Source of the DNA: Aquariibacter albus
GTDB lineage: Bacteria > Pseudomonadota > Gammaproteobacteria > Burkholderiales > Burkholderiaceae_C
Assembly (NCBI RefSeq): GCF_014145335.1
Contig: NZ_JACIVI010000001.1
Coordinates: 1,302,001 to 1,366,000, forward strand
DNA: 64,000 nt
Direction of reading: 5' to 3'
A program made the translations under genes and the position numbers. The notes under the pieces were generated by a model. That model made no database searches. It saw only the letters and a list, made by a program, of their open reading frames with translations, and was not told where the DNA came from. Shown here in pieces: positions 21,491-31,052 of the stretch. Each line of letters opens with the position of its first letter. The first letter of the stretch is position 1.

Positions 21491-24400
21491 ATGTTCAAGT
21501 GGCTCCTCGACAACAGCCTCGGCAACCGGCTGCTGGTGATCATCGCCAGCGTGGTGCTGATGGCCTACGGCGCGTTCACGCTGTCGCGCACCCCGGTGGA
21601 CGTGTTCCCCGACCTCAACAAGCCCACCGTCACCATCATCACCGAGGCCGGCGGCATGGCCGCCGAGGAGGTGGAGCAGCTCATCACCTTCCCGCTGGAG
21701 ACGACCATGAACGGCCTGCCCGGCGTGGAGTCGGTGCGCTCGATCTCGTCGGCCGGCCTGTCCTTCCTCTACGTCACCTTCGACTGGAACATCGACATCT
21801 TCCGCGCCCGGCAGCTGGTGTCGGAGCGGCTGGCCTCGATGGAGGAAGGCCTGCCCGACGGCGTGCTGCCGCGCATGGGACCGATCAGCTCGATCATGGG
21901 CGAGATCATGCAGATCGCGATCCCCGTCGATCCGCAGAAGATCCAGCCTGGCGCAGGGCCGCTCCCAAGCCAGGCTGCGCCCCCTCGGGGGGCAGCGAGC
22001 GAAGCGAGCGTGGGGGCATCGTCCCTCATGGCGGTGCGCGAGTACGCCGACTGGGTGCTGCGGCCGCGGCTGCTGTCCGTTCCCGGCGTCGCGCAGGTCA
22101 TCCCCATCGGCGGCGAGGTGCGTCAGTTCCAGGTGCAGCCCAACACCGCCCGCATGGCCGAGCTGGGCATCACGCACGATCAGCTCGAAGCGGCGCTGAA
22201 GGGCTACTCCAGCAACACCTCGGGCGGCTTCCTGGAGCTCAACGGCCGGGAATACCTGATCCGCAACCTCGGCCGCACGTCCCGGCTCGACGACCTGAAC
22301 AACCTCGCATTGACGGCGAAGGACGGCCAACCGATTCTGCTCCGCCAGATCGCCGACGTGACCTTCGCCGCGGCGCCCAAGCGCGGCGACGCCGGCTTCG
22401 AGGGCAAGCCGGCCGTGATCCTGGGCATCCAGAAGCAGCCGACCGCCGACACCATCGCGCTGACGCTCGCGATCGAGGACGCGCTCGCCGGCCTCAAGAC
22501 CTCGCTGCCCGCCGGCATGGAGGCCCCGAAGGTCACCTTCCGCCAGGCCAGCTTCATCGAGGCCTCGATCACCACGCTGCAGGGCAAGCTGATCGGTGCC
22601 TCGGTCTTCGTCGCGGTGATCCTGTTCTTCTTCCTCGGCACGCTGCGGCCGACGCTGATCGCGCTGACGGCGATCCCGGTGTCGATCTTCATCACCGCGC
22701 TGGTCTTCAGGTATTTCGGGCTGTCGATCAACACGATGACGCTGGGCGGCCTGGCCATCGCCATCGGCGGCCTGGTCGACGATGCGGTGGTCGGTGTCGA
22801 GAACGTGCTGCGGCGGCTGAAGGAAGACCGCGCCAGGCACCCGGAGCACCGCATGCACCCGATCGAGGTGGTGGCCCGCGCAACGATGGAAGTGCGGTCG
22901 GCCATCCTCTACGCCACGGTCATCATCGTGCTGGTCTTCATCCCGCTGTTCGCGCTGCCGGGGTTGGAGGGCAAGCTGTTCGTGCCGCTCGGCATCGCGT
23001 TCATCGTCTCGACGCTGGCCTCGCTGATCGTCTCGGTGACCGTCACGCCGGTGCTGAGCCTCTACCTGCTGCCGCGGATGAAGACGCTGGACCATGGCGA
23101 CACCAAGGTGCTGGCCTGGCTCAAGGCGCGCTACCGCGGCAGCCTGCAGGCGGTGCTCGATCGGCCGAAGGCGGCCATGGCCGCCGCAGGTGCGGCGGTG
23201 CTGGTGGCGGCGGTGGCCGTGCCCTTCTTCCCGACCACCTTCCTGCCGCCCTTCAACGAGGGCACGCTGCTGATCGGCCTGCGCCTGAACCCGGGCGTGA
23301 CGCTGGCCGAGACCTCGGCGCTGGCACGCCAGGCCGAAGTCCTGATCAAGCAGGTGCCCGAGGTCACCCACGTCGGGCGCCGCAGCGGCCGGGCCGAGCT
23401 GGACGAGCATGCCGAGGGCGTGCATGTCAGCGAGCTCGACGTCGGGCTCGTCCCCACCGCCGAGCTGACGCGCAGCATGGACGAGGTCAAGGCCGACATC
23501 CGCGCACGCCTGGTCAACCTGCCAGCCGCGCTGGAGATCGGCCAGCCGATCTCGCACCGTATCGACCACATGCTCTCGGGCGTGCGTTCGCAGATCGCGG
23601 TCAAGATCTTCGGCGAGGACCTCGACGCGCTGCGCGGCCAGGCCGAGGTGCTGCGCGCCAAGCTGGCCGCCATCCCCGGCATCGCCGACCTGCAGATCGA
23701 GAAGCAGGTGCTGGCGCCGCAGATCAAGGTGCGCATCGACTACGCCGCCGCGGCGCAGTACGGCGTGCCGGCGCCGCAGGTTTTGTCCGCGCTGCAGAGC
23801 CTGGTCGAGGGCGAGAAGATCACCCAGATCGTCGAGGGCAGCCGGCGCTTCGCGCTGGTGGTGAAGCTGCCGGAATCAGCGCGCTCGGTGCAAGGCCTCG
23901 GCCAGATCCTGATCGAGACGCCGAACGGCCGCATCCCGCTGTCGAAGATCGCCACCGTCGAGGACGGTGACGGCCCCAACCAGATCAGCCGCGACGACGG
24001 CAAGCGGCGCATCGTGCTGTCGGCCAACGCTTCGGGCCGTGCGCTGTCGGAGATCGTGGCCGACATCCGTCAGGTCGTGGCCCAGACCAAGCTGCCCGAG
24101 GGCTACTTCATCACCCTGGGTGGGCAGTTCCAGGCGCAGGAAGAGGCCTCGCGCCTGGTCGGCCTGCTGTCCGTCGTGTCGCTGACCTTGATGTTCGTGG
24201 TGCTCTACAGCCGCTACAAGTCGGCCGCGCTGTCGGCGCTGATCATGGTGAATATCCCGCTCGCGCTGGTCGGTGCCGTGATCGGCCTGTGGCTGTCGGG
24301 CCAGCCGCTGTCGGTGGCGGCGCTGGTGGGCTTCATCACGCTGGCCGGCATCTCGGTGCGCAACGGCATCCTGAAGGTCAGCCACTACATCAACCTGATG

Positions 24401-24688
24401 CGCTTCGAAGGCGAGTCCTTCGACCAGAAGATGATCGTGCGCGGCTCGCTGGAGCGGCTGAGCCCGGTGCTGATGACGGCGCTGGTCACGGCCTTCGCGC
24501 TCGCGCCGCTGCTGTTCGAGGCCGAGCAGCCCGGCACCGAGGTGCTGCACCCGGTGGCCGTGGTGATCTTCTCCGGCCTGATCAGCTCGACGCTGCTCGA
24601 CACCTTCCTCACGCCCGCGATGTTCTGGCTGTTCGGACGCAAGCCGGCCGAGGCGCTGATGGACGACAAGGACGCCGAGGCGCTGTGA
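21491..24688 (+). CDS. czcA: CzcA-like heavy-metal RND efflux pump (HME family)
   Basis: A 1065-aa inner-membrane pump with the 12-helix RND layout and two large periplasmic loops. N-terminal SRTPVDVFPDLNKPTVTII is typical of HME-RND proteins. The helix-4 proton-relay/selectivity motif reads AIGGLVDDAVVGVEN (residues about 424-440), carrying two aspartates and a glutamate. It differs from the DFG-x3-DGA form of classical CzcA and from the DA-x3-MIEN form of CusA, so a divalent-cation pump of uncertain metal is most likely. Residues about 153-178 are a foreign-looking Gly/Ala/Pro/Ser insert encoded by a GC-rich repeat (see the repeat entry). Reading frame is intact. Proton-driven export with CzcB and CzcC. 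Confidence 0.9.
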   Translation: MFKWLLDNSLGNRLLVIIASVVLMAYGAFTLSRTPVDVFPDLNKPTVTIITEAGGMAAEEVEQLITFPLETTMNGLPGVESVRSISSAGLSFLYVTFDWNIDIFRARQLVSERLASMEEGLPDGVLPRMGPISSIMGEIMQIAIPVDPQKIQPGAGPLPSQAAPPRGAASEASVGASSLMAVREYADWVLRPRLLSVPGVAQVIPIGGEVRQFQVQPNTARMAELGITHDQLEAALKGYSSNTSGGFLELNGREYLIRNLGRTSRLDDLNNLALTAKDGQPILLRQIADVTFAAAPKRGDAGFEGKPAVILGIQKQPTADTIALTLAIEDALAGLKTSLPAGMEAPKVTFRQASFIEASITTLQGKLIGASVFVAVILFFFLGTLRPTLIALTAIPVSIFITALVFRYFGLSINTMTLGGLAIAIGGLVDDAVVGVENVLRRLKEDRARHPEHRMHPIEVVARATMEVRSAILYATVIIVLVFIPLFALPGLEGKLFVPLGIAFIVSTLASLIVSVTVTPVLSLYLLPRMKTLDHGDTKVLAWLKARYRGSLQAVLDRPKAAMAAAGAAVLVAAVAVPFFPTTFLPPFNEGTLLIGLRLNPGVTLAETSALARQAEVLIKQVPEVTHVGRRSGRAELDEHAEGVHVSELDVGLVPTAELTRSMDEVKADIRARLVNLPAALEIGQPISHRIDHMLSGVRSQIAVKIFGEDLDALRGQAEVLRAKLAAIPGIADLQIEKQVLAPQIKVRIDYAAAAQYGVPAPQVLSALQSLVEGEKITQIVEGSRRFALVVKLPESARSVQGLGQILIETPNGRIPLSKIATVEDGDGPNQISRDDGKRRIVLSANASGRALSEIVADIRQVVAQTKLPEGYFITLGGQFQAQEEASRLVGLLSVVSLTLMFVVLYSRYKSAALSALIMVNIPLALVGAVIGLWLSGQPLSVAALVGFITLAGISVRNGILKVSHYINLMRFEGESFDQKMIVRGSLERLSPVLMTALVTAFALAPLLFEAEQPGTEVLHPVAVVIFSGLISSTLLDTFLTPAMFWLFGRKPAEALMDDKDAEAL
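21961..22017 (+). repeat. GC-rich palindromic repeat inserted in frame inside czcA
   Basis: Contains the palindrome GCCCCCTCGGGGGGC, then GAGCGAAGCGAGC (GCGAGCG/CGCTCGC-like), ending TGGGGGC. It has no counterpart in other HME pumps. It resembles dispersed intergenic repeats of Burkholderiales genomes (recollection, not searched). Boundaries are approximate; flanking codons from about 21946 to 22026 may also derive from it. Confidence 0.6.
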
Positions 24689-24717
24689 TCTCTTCCACCC
24701 ACCCCGAAAGGACTCCC

Positions 24718-25104
24718 ATGAACACCCAAGCCCTCGTCGCCTCTATCGCCCTGGCACTGGCCGGGTCCGCCTTCGCCGCCGGCGACCACCACCACGCGGC
24801 CGACAACCACAAGCCGTTGCACGGCGGCGTCGTGACCCCGACCAAGCTCATGGACTTCGAGCTCGTGGCCAAGCCGACCGTGATCCAGCTCCATCTGCGC
24901 GACCACGGCAAGCCGATGGACGCGAGCCAGGCCAAGGGCAAGCTGACGCTGCTGTCGGGCACCGACAAGCAGGAGGTCGAGCTCAAGCCGGCCGGCGACA
25001 GGCTCGAAGCCACCGGCAGCTTCAAGGTCGGACCGGGCACCAAGGCGGTGGCGGTCGTGACGGTCGGCGGCAAGACGGCGACCGCGCGCTTCACCCTCAA
25101 GTAG
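24718..25104 (+). CDS. Small periplasmic His-rich protein of the czc operon
   Basis: A 128-aa protein with a clear signal peptide (VASIALALAGSAFA) and the mature start AGDHHHAADNHKPLHGGVV, a probable metal-binding tail, followed by a compact beta-sandwich (VVTPTKLMDFELVAKPTVIQ, then KAVAVVTVGGKTATARFTLK). It lies 29 bases after czcA. This kind of protein often ends RND metal operons; I infer periplasmic metal buffering or delivery. No named family recognised with confidence. Confidence 0.72.
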   Translation: MNTQALVASIALALAGSAFAAGDHHHAADNHKPLHGGVVTPTKLMDFELVAKPTVIQLHLRDHGKPMDASQAKGKLTLLSGTDKQEVELKPAGDRLEATGSFKVGPGTKAVAVVTVGGKTATARFTLK

Positions 25105-25116
25105 CCGGAGACGAGC

Positions 25117-25662
25117 ATGCTCGCGCGCAGATCGCTGACCCTCGGCGGGCTCGCCGCCCTGGGGATGACCGCGGCAGGGTGCGCCACGCGCACGCCGGCA
25201 AGGCTCGAGGCCGACGGTTCCTACTGCCGCCGCCTCGGCCGGCGGCCTCGCCAGAAGGTGGCGTGCACGCCGGGCTCGGTACCGCCCGCCTCGGCGGACG
25301 CCGACGCCAAGCGCTTCGAACCCATCCCCGGCGCCCTGGGCTTGTACGTGCTGCGCCATCGCTGGCTGGATGCCCACCGCGTCGTCGAACTCCAGGTGGA
25401 CGGCCGGCCCGTGGCAGCGACGGTACCCGCGTCGCTGGTACGTGTGGCCCTCGCGCCGGGCAGACACTCGCTGGCGGTCGAATGGGACGGGCAACGAACC
25501 GAGCTGAGTATCGAGGGTGCGCCAGGCGACGTGCACGCCATCGAGCTGGTCGGGAGCAGTTGGTTCTGGGGCGACCGCTTCGTGTGGCAGCCATCGACCG
25601 TGGACGATCTCCGGCGTCGCGCCGCCGGCACGCGGCTGGTGGCCGACGTGAGCTTGCGCTGA
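25117..25662 (+). CDS. Putative lipoprotein (DUF2846-like)
   Basis: A 181-aa protein. N-terminal RRSLTLGGLAALGMTAAGC ends with a lipobox (TAAGC), predicting a lipid-anchored exported protein. The body has GLYVLRHRWLDAHRVVELQV and VRVALAPGRHSLAVEWDGQ, patterns like DUF2846 lipoproteins, whose function is unknown. It follows the small His-rich protein by 12 bases and may be the last czc operon gene. It has no metal-binding clusters, so its link to resistance is positional only. Confidence 0.65.
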   Translation: MLARRSLTLGGLAALGMTAAGCATRTPARLEADGSYCRRLGRRPRQKVACTPGSVPPASADADAKRFEPIPGALGLYVLRHRWLDAHRVVELQVDGRPVAATVPASLVRVALAPGRHSLAVEWDGQRTELSIEGAPGDVHAIELVGSSWFWGDRFVWQPSTVDDLRRRAAGTRLVADVSLR

Positions 25663-25782
25663 TCGCAGCGTGCACTTGATGCGGTGATATGCCCGCCGCA
25701 CGGTGGTCTTCGCCGCGCACTTCGACCATCGGCCATGCGACGTCCTGCTTCGACCCGGCACCACGCGCGCCCCTGCACGCCT

Positions 25783-25800
25783 TCATTGCAGTTTCGTCAC
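25783..25800. promoter_or_regulatory. Candidate CopR/CzcR-type box upstream of the CzcE-like gene
   Basis: TCATTGCAGTTTCGTCAC agrees at 15 of 18 positions with TCATTACAGCTTCGTCAT at 38461-38478, which lies upstream of the two-component regulator gene. Both fit the spacing of OmpR-family metal boxes. It lies 115 bp before the czcE-like start. Confidence 0.55.
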
Positions 25801-25914
25801 GCCGCCGACCATCGATTGACCCAGGCCGCTTCCTAGAGTCGTTCTCATGACGCGCCCTTGCGTCATCGGCATCGCCCCCGCGTTGCCGGCCACCCGCAAG
25901 AACTGGAGGCCCCC

Positions 25915-26253
25915 ATGAGAACGACATCGACCCTTCGTGCCACGCTGCTCGCCGCCCTCGCCGCGGCAGCCTTCTCGGCCTACGCCGACACCTTCAGGAA
26001 CGGCGAATCCTTCTACGGCACGCCGACGGCCGCCACGGCCTACGCGCGCCAGGTCACCCTGGGTTCGCGGTCCACGCTGGACGTGGACTACGGCAGTGTC
26101 ATCACCTTCACGAACGAAGGCCGCAGCTTCACCTGGCAGTTCAACGGCATGGACCACCGCCCGGTCGAAATCACCAAGATCGCCCCGGCGGGCTTTCCGA
26201 CCAAGCCGCTGATCATCTACGTGGCGCCGAACCCGTGGAACCGCGGCGGCTGA
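25915..26253 (+). CDS. czcE: CzcE-like periplasmic metal-binding protein
   Basis: A 112-aa protein with signal peptide ending AAAFSAYA. The mature part shows the CzcE fingerprint: DTFRNGESFYGTPTAATAYA, YGSVITFTNEGRSFTWQFNG, then MDHRPVEITKIAPAGF and IIYVAPNPWNR. Cupriavidus CzcE is a dimeric copper-binding periplasmic protein of the czc cluster. Here it is a separate transcript with its own regulatory box, facing the cusA end. TGGAGG is 6 bases upstream of the ATG. Confidence 0.85.
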   Translation: MRTTSTLRATLLAALAAAAFSAYADTFRNGESFYGTPTAATAYARQVTLGSRSTLDVDYGSVITFTNEGRSFTWQFNGMDHRPVEITKIAPAGFPTKPLIIYVAPNPWNRGG

Positions 26254-26262
26254 TCACGTTGG

Positions 26263-26295
26263 CCGGCGCGTGCTGCCCAGGGACAGCCGCGCCGG
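26263..26295. terminator. Hairpin between convergent czcE-like and cusA genes
   Basis: CCGGCGCG and CGCGCCGG arms, extended by GCTG/CAGC, around a short loop, placed in the 57-bp gap where two operons converge. There is no T-run, so it is at best a bidirectional pause or stability hairpin. Confidence 0.45.
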
Positions 26296-26310
26296 TCGCG
26301 CGCTGCGAAA

Positions 26311-29300
26311 CTAGGACGACGCGCCCGAGCCGCGCCGACCGCGCAACAAGCGGTACACCGCCGGTACCACGAACATCGACAGCAGCGGCGCCGTCACCAT
26401 GCCGCCGACCATCGGCGCGGCGATGCGCTGCATCACCTCGGAGCCGGTGCCGCCGCCGAACATGATCGGCAGCAGGCCGGCGATGATGACGGCCACCGTC
26501 ATCGCCTTCGGCCGCACGCGCAGCACCGCGCCTTCGCGGATCGCGTCGAGCAGTGCGTCGTCGCTGCTTTGGCCACGCGCCAGCCGCGCTTCCCAGGCCT
26601 GCTTCAGGTAGAGCAGCATGATGACGCCGAACTCGGCCGCCACGCCGGCCAGCGCGATGAAGCCGATGGCACCGGCCACGCTCAGGTTGTAGCCCAGCCC
26701 ATAGAGCAGCCAGAAGCCGCCGATCAGCGCGAAGGGCAGCGTCGCCAGGATCAGCAGCGCCTCGTCGAAGCGCCGGAAGGTCAGGTAGAGCAGGATGAAG
26801 ATGATGCCGAGCGTGAAGGGCACCACCACCTTCAGCCTGGCCGTCGCGCGCTCCAGGAACTCGAACTGCCCCGACCACGAGACCGAGTAGCCCGGCGCGA
26901 GCTTCACCTGCTCGGCCACCGCCCGCTGCATGTCCTGGACCGCCGACTTCAGGTCGCGCCCGCGGATGTCGACATAGACGAAGCCGGCCAGGCGCGCGTT
27001 CTCGCTGCGCAGCATCGGCGGGCCGTCGGTGATGCGCAGTTCGGCCACGTCGGACAGCACGATGCGTGCACCACGCGGCGTGAGGACGGGCAGTTGGCGC
27101 AGCTTGTGCAGCGAGTCGCGGACCTCGCGCGGGTAGCGCACGTTGATCGGGAAGCGCTGCAGACCTTCCACCGTCTCGCCGACGTTGTCGCCACCGACCG
27201 CCGAGGCAATCACCGACTGCACGTCACTGATGTTCATGCCGTAGCGTGCCGCCGCGTCGCGGTTGATGTTCACGTCGACATAGCGTCCGCCGGTCAGCCG
27301 CTCGGCCAGCGCGCTGCTGACGCCGGGTATGCCCTTCACGGCCTTCTCGATCTCACCGGCGATGCGGTCGATCTCCGCCAGATCGGTGCCGGCCACCTTG
27401 ATACCGACCGGACTCTTGATGCCGGTGGCCAGCATGTCGATGCGGTTGCGGATCGGCGGCACCCAGATGTTCGACAGGCCGGGCACCTTGACGATGCGGT
27501 CCAGTTCCTCGACCAGCCTGTCGCTCGTCATCCCGTCGCGCCACTCGCTCTTGGGCTTGAACTGGATCGTGGTCTCGAACATCTCCAGCGGTGCCGGGTC
27601 GGTGGCCGTCTCGGCGCGGCCGGCCTTGCCATAGACCGACGCCACTTCCGGCAGGGTCTTGATCAGCCGGTCGGTCTGCTGCAGCAGCTCGGCCGCCTTG
27701 CCGGCCGACAGGCCGGGCAGCGCGGTCGGCATGTAGAGCAGGTCGCCCTCGTCGAGCGGCGGCATGAACTCGCCCCCGATCTTCAGGATCGGCCAAGCGG
27801 TGCTGGCGAGCAGCAGCAGCGCGACGGCGATCGTCGTCTTCGGCCAGGCCAGCACGCCGTCGAGCAGCGGGCGGTAGGCGGCGATCAGCGCGCGATTCAG
27901 CGGGTTGCGCCGCTCGTCGGGGATGCGGCCGCGGATCAACCAGCCCATCAGCACCGGCACCAGCGTCACCGCCAGCCCCGCCGAGGCCGCCATCGCGTAG
28001 GTCTTGGTGTAGGCCAGCGGCGAGAAGAGGCGCCCCTCCTGCGCCTCCAGCGTGAACACCGGGACGAAGCTCAGCGTGATGATCAGCAGCGAGAAGAACA
28101 GCGCCGGGCCGACCTCGACCGCGGCGTCGCCGACCACGCGCCACTGCGCCTCGCCTTGCAGGTCTTCGCCCGGATGCTCGTGTCGCCAGGCCTCGATGTG
28201 CTTGTGCGCGTTCTCGATCATCACCACCGCCGCGTCGACCATTGCGCCGATCGCAATCGCAATGCCGCCCAGCGACATCACGTTGGCGTTGACCCCCTGG
28301 TAGTGCATGACGATGAAGCTCGCCAGGATGCCGAGCGGCAGCGTGACGATAGCCACGAAGGCCGAGCGCAGGTGGAACAGGAACACCACGCACACCAATG
28401 CGACGACGATGAACTCCTCGATCAGCTTGTGGCTCAGGTTCTCGACGGCCCGTTCGATAAGGCTGGAGCGGTCGTAGGTGGGCACGATCTCGACGCCCTT
28501 CGGCAGGCCGGCCTGCAGCGAGGCGATCTTGGCCTTGACGGCGGCAATCGTCTCCAGCGCGTTCTTGCCCGAGCGCATCACGATCACGCCGCCGGTGGCT
28601 TCGCCCTCGCCGTCGAGCTCGCCGATGCCGCGCCGCATCTCGGGCCCGACCTGGATGCGCGCCACGTCGCCCAGGCGCACGCTGACGCCGGCGTCGGTGG
28701 CATTCAGCGGGATCCGGCGGAAGTCGTCCAGCGTCGCCAGCAGGCCCGAGGCGCGCACCACGTACTCGGCCTCGCCCAGCTCCAGCACCGAGCCGCCGGC
28801 CTCCTGGTTGGCCTTGCGGATCGCGTCGATGACCGCGCCGTGCGGGATGTTGTAGGCCGCCAGTTTGTCGGGGTCGAGCAGCACTTGGTACTGGCGCACC
28901 ATGCCGCCGACCGAAGCGACCTCTGCGACGTTCGGCACCGTCTTCAGCTCGTACTTGAGGAACCAGTCCTGCAGCGCGCGCAGCTGTCCAGCGTCCATGC
29001 TGCCGCTGCGGTCGACCAGCGCGTACTGGTAGATCCAGCCCACCCCTGTCGCATCCGGTCCGAGCGCCGGCTTGGCCGCGGCAGGCAGGCGCGACTGCAC
29101 CTGGTTCAGGTACTCCAGCACCCGCGAGCGCGCCCAGTAGGGGTCGGTGCCGTCCTCGAACAGCACGTAGACGAAGCTGTCGCCGAAGAAGGAGTAGCCG
29201 CGCACGACCTTGGCCCCCGGAACCGACAGCATGGTCGTCGTCAGCGGGTAGGTGACCTGGTTCTCGACGATGCGTGGCGCCTGGCCCGGGTAGGTGGTGC

Positions 29301-29448
29301 GGATGATGACCTGCACGTCCGACAGGTCGGGCAACGCGTCGAGCGGCGCGCGCTGCACGGCCCACAGCCCCCAGGCGGTGACGAGCAGCGTCGCCAGCAG
29401 CACCAGGAAGCGGTTGACGAGCGACCAGCGGATCAGCGCGGTGATCAT
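26311..29448 (-). CDS. cusA: CusA/SilA-like Cu(I)/Ag(I) RND efflux pump
   Basis: A 1045-aa HME-RND pump. The helix-4 motif [20 protein letters not shown] is the monovalent-cation (HME4) form. N-terminal [20 protein letters not shown] and the periplasmic methionine-bearing funnel sequences are typical. It starts 4 bases before the cusB stop (overlap), so cusC-cusB-cusA form a coupled unit. It pumps Cu(I)/Ag(I) from periplasm or cytoplasm out through CusC. Last gene of the long minus-strand copper run. Confidence 0.93.
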   Translation of the reverse strand: MITALIRWSLVNRFLVLLATLLVTAWGLWAVQRAPLDALPDLSDVQVIIRTTYPGQAPRIVENQVTYPLTTTMLSVPGAKVVRGYSFFGDSFVYVLFEDGTDPYWARSRVLEYLNQVQSRLPAAAKPALGPDATGVGWIYQYALVDRSGSMDAGQLRALQDWFLKYELKTVPNVAEVASVGGMVRQYQVLLDPDKLAAYNIPHGAVIDAIRKANQEAGGSVLELGEAEYVVRASGLLATLDDFRRIPLNATDAGVSVRLGDVARIQVGPEMRRGIGELDGEGEATGGVIVMRSGKNALETIAAVKAKIASLQAGLPKGVEIVPTYDRSSLIERAVENLSHKLIEEFIVVALVCVVFLFHLRSAFVAIVTLPLGILASFIVMHYQGVNANVMSLGGIAIAIGAMVDAAVVMIENAHKHIEAWRHEHPGEDLQGEAQWRVVGDAAVEVGPALFFSLLIITLSFVPVFTLEAQEGRLFSPLAYTKTYAMAASAGLAVTLVPVLMGWLIRGRIPDERRNPLNRALIAAYRPLLDGVLAWPKTTIAVALLLLASTAWPILKIGGEFMPPLDEGDLLYMPTALPGLSAGKAAELLQQTDRLIKTLPEVASVYGKAGRAETATDPAPLEMFETTIQFKPKSEWRDGMTSDRLVEELDRIVKVPGLSNIWVPPIRNRIDMLATGIKSPVGIKVAGTDLAEIDRIAGEIEKAVKGIPGVSSALAERLTGGRYVDVNINRDAAARYGMNISDVQSVIASAVGGDNVGETVEGLQRFPINVRYPREVRDSLHKLRQLPVLTPRGARIVLSDVAELRITDGPPMLRSENARLAGFVYVDIRGRDLKSAVQDMQRAVAEQVKLAPGYSVSWSGQFEFLERATARLKVVVPFTLGIIFILLYLTFRRFDEALLILATLPFALIGGFWLLYGLGYNLSVAGAIGFIALAGVAAEFGVIMLLYLKQAWEARLARGQSSDDALLDAIREGAVLRVRPKAMTVAVIIAGLLPIMFGGGTGSEVMQRIAAPMVGGMVTAPLLSMFVVPAVYRLLRGRRGSGASS

Positions 29449-31052
29449 CGCGAGGCTCCTGCGGCTGCCGGCACCGCTGGCGGCAGCAGCGTGAGCCGCG
29501 TCACCGTCGGCCCGTCATCGGGGTGCATGTAGAACTCGAAGTCGACCCGGTCGCCGGCCTCAAGCCCGCGCGGTCGCTGATTCGGCGGCGGCAGCCTGAA
29601 TTCCATCGTCATCGCGTCCCACTTGATGCTCGGCACCGGCCCGTGGCTGAGCGTCACGGTGTCGCGGCCCAGGGCCTCGATCAGCGCCTCGCCGCGGTGG
29701 CGCTCGGCCTTGTCGGCGGCGCTCGGGGCCGGGTCCTGGTTCAGCCGCGCTTCCACCCCTTTCAGGCTCGCCTCGGAGTCGATCAGGAACTGCGACGACA
29801 CCACGACGCGCTGCCCGGCCTTCAAGCCGCGCCTGATCTCGGTCCGGCCGCCGGTCTCCAGCCCGGTCTCGACATCGACCGGAGCGAAGCGCCCCCCTTC
29901 CTCGGCCACCATCACCACCGCACGCCGGCCGGTCTGGATCACGGCCTCGGTCGGCACCAGCAGGGCTTTCTCGGCGCGCGTGTCCATGAACTGCATCGTG
30001 ACGAACAGGCCCGGCACCAGCCGGCCTTCGGGGTTGGCGAACTGCACCCTCGCCTTCAGCGTGCGCGTCGCCGGACTCACCTCGGGCAGCAGCACCTGCA
30101 CGCTGCCGCGGAACACCGCGCCCGGGACGCCGGGGCTGCGCGCCTCGACTTGGCTGCCGGGGCGCACCAGCGCTGCCTGGCTCTCGGGCAGCTCGGCCAG
30201 CGCCCAGACGCTGGCCAGGCCGTTGATGCGCGCGAGCATCATCCCGGGGCTCACCGTCATGCCCTCGCGGGCGACCAGTTCGGCCACGACGCCGCTCGAC
30301 GGCGCGACGAGCGTGATGCGCGGCTGCACGGTCCCCGCCGCATCCACCCGCGCGACCTGCGCCTCGCTCATGCCGGCCAGCAGCAGGCGCTGGCGCGCCG
30401 CCGCGAGCAGAGCGGTGTCGCCAGGTGCGATGCGGCGCACGGCCAGATACTCCCCCTGGGCCGCCACCCAGTCGGGCACGTAGAGCTCGGCGAAGGGCTG
30501 GCCGGCGCGCACGCGGTCGAGCGCGGCGCGCACATGCAGCTTCTCGAGGTAGCCGGTCGCGCGCGCCTGCACCACCGACTGGTCACGCTCGTTCCAGGCG
30601 ATGCTGCCGACCGCGCTGACCATGGGTTGAAGCACCCCCTCCTCGACCATGGCGGTGCGCACGCCCAGGTTCTGCTGGATACGCGGGCTCACCGTGACGG
30701 TGCCCTGGTCGTCGCCGCCGGCGCCGCCGTAGACCGGCACCAGCATCATGTCCATGAAGGGTGACTTGGCCGGTGCGTCGAAGCGCTTACCGGGCACCAT
30801 GGGGTCGTGGTAGTAGAGGATGGGCTTGCCGGTGGCCGGGTCGACCGCGCCGGCCTTCAGACCCTGCTCGATGTGGCGCCGTGTCGCGGCCTCGCCAGCC
30901 GCGATGCTGCTGGTCGGGTCTTCCCCGGGTGTCGTCGCCACGGAGGCGGCGGGACCGGACTCGGCCCTGCCCTGCATCATGCCGAACTGGTGGAGTGCGT
31001 AGCCGCCGGCGCCCAGCACGGCCGTAGCGATCAGGACATTGCGCAGCATCAT
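29445..31052 (-). CDS. cusB: CusB-like periplasmic adaptor with N-terminal metal domain and C-terminal CusF-like domain
   Basis: A 535-aa adaptor; the ATG at 31052 follows GAGGAG by 6 bases. Residues about 76-110 are the heavy-metal-binding domain ([20 protein letters not shown], with the MDMMLVPVY end). The lipoyl, hairpin and beta-barrel parts follow ([20 protein letters not shown], then [14 protein letters not shown]). Residues about 455-530 form a CusF-like OB fold with [18 protein letters not shown], keeping the Trp and two Met used for Cu(I). The metal chaperone is thus built in, while a separate CusF gene exists at 33151. The ATG overlaps the cusC stop. Confidence 0.93.
   Translation of the reverse strand: MMLRNVLIATAVLGAGGYALHQFGMMQGRAESGPAASVATTPGEDPTSSIAAGEAATRRHIEQGLKAGAVDPATGKPILYYHDPMVPGKRFDAPAKSPFMDMMLVPVYGGAGGDDQGTVTVSPRIQQNLGVRTAMVEEGVLQPMVSAVGSIAWNERDQSVVQARATGYLEKLHVRAALDRVRAGQPFAELYVPDWVAAQGEYLAVRRIAPGDTALLAAARQRLLLAGMSEAQVARVDAAGTVQPRITLVAPSSGVVAELVAREGMTVSPGMMLARINGLASVWALAELPESQAALVRPGSQVEARSPGVPGAVFRGSVQVLLPEVSPATRTLKARVQFANPEGRLVPGLFVTMQFMDTRAEKALLVPTEAVIQTGRRAVVMVAEEGGRFAPVDVETGLETGGRTEIRRGLKAGQRVVVSSQFLIDSEASLKGVEARLNQDPAPSAADKAERHRGEALIEALGRDTVTLSHGPVPSIKWDAMTMEFRLPPPNQRPRGLEAGDRVDFEFYMHPDDGPTVTRLTLLPPAVPAAAGASR

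Noticed and set aside
21464-23569. A 701-codon antisense frame opposite czcA
   Set aside because: Shadow of czcA; dominated by Arg, Gln, His and Asp typical of reversed codons.
26569-29532. A 987-codon open frame antisense to cusA
   Set aside because: It is the opposite strand of a clear RND pump gene; high GC makes stop codons rare in antisense frames. No domain or signal recognisable and the composition is His/Arg/Gln-rich as expected for a shadow.
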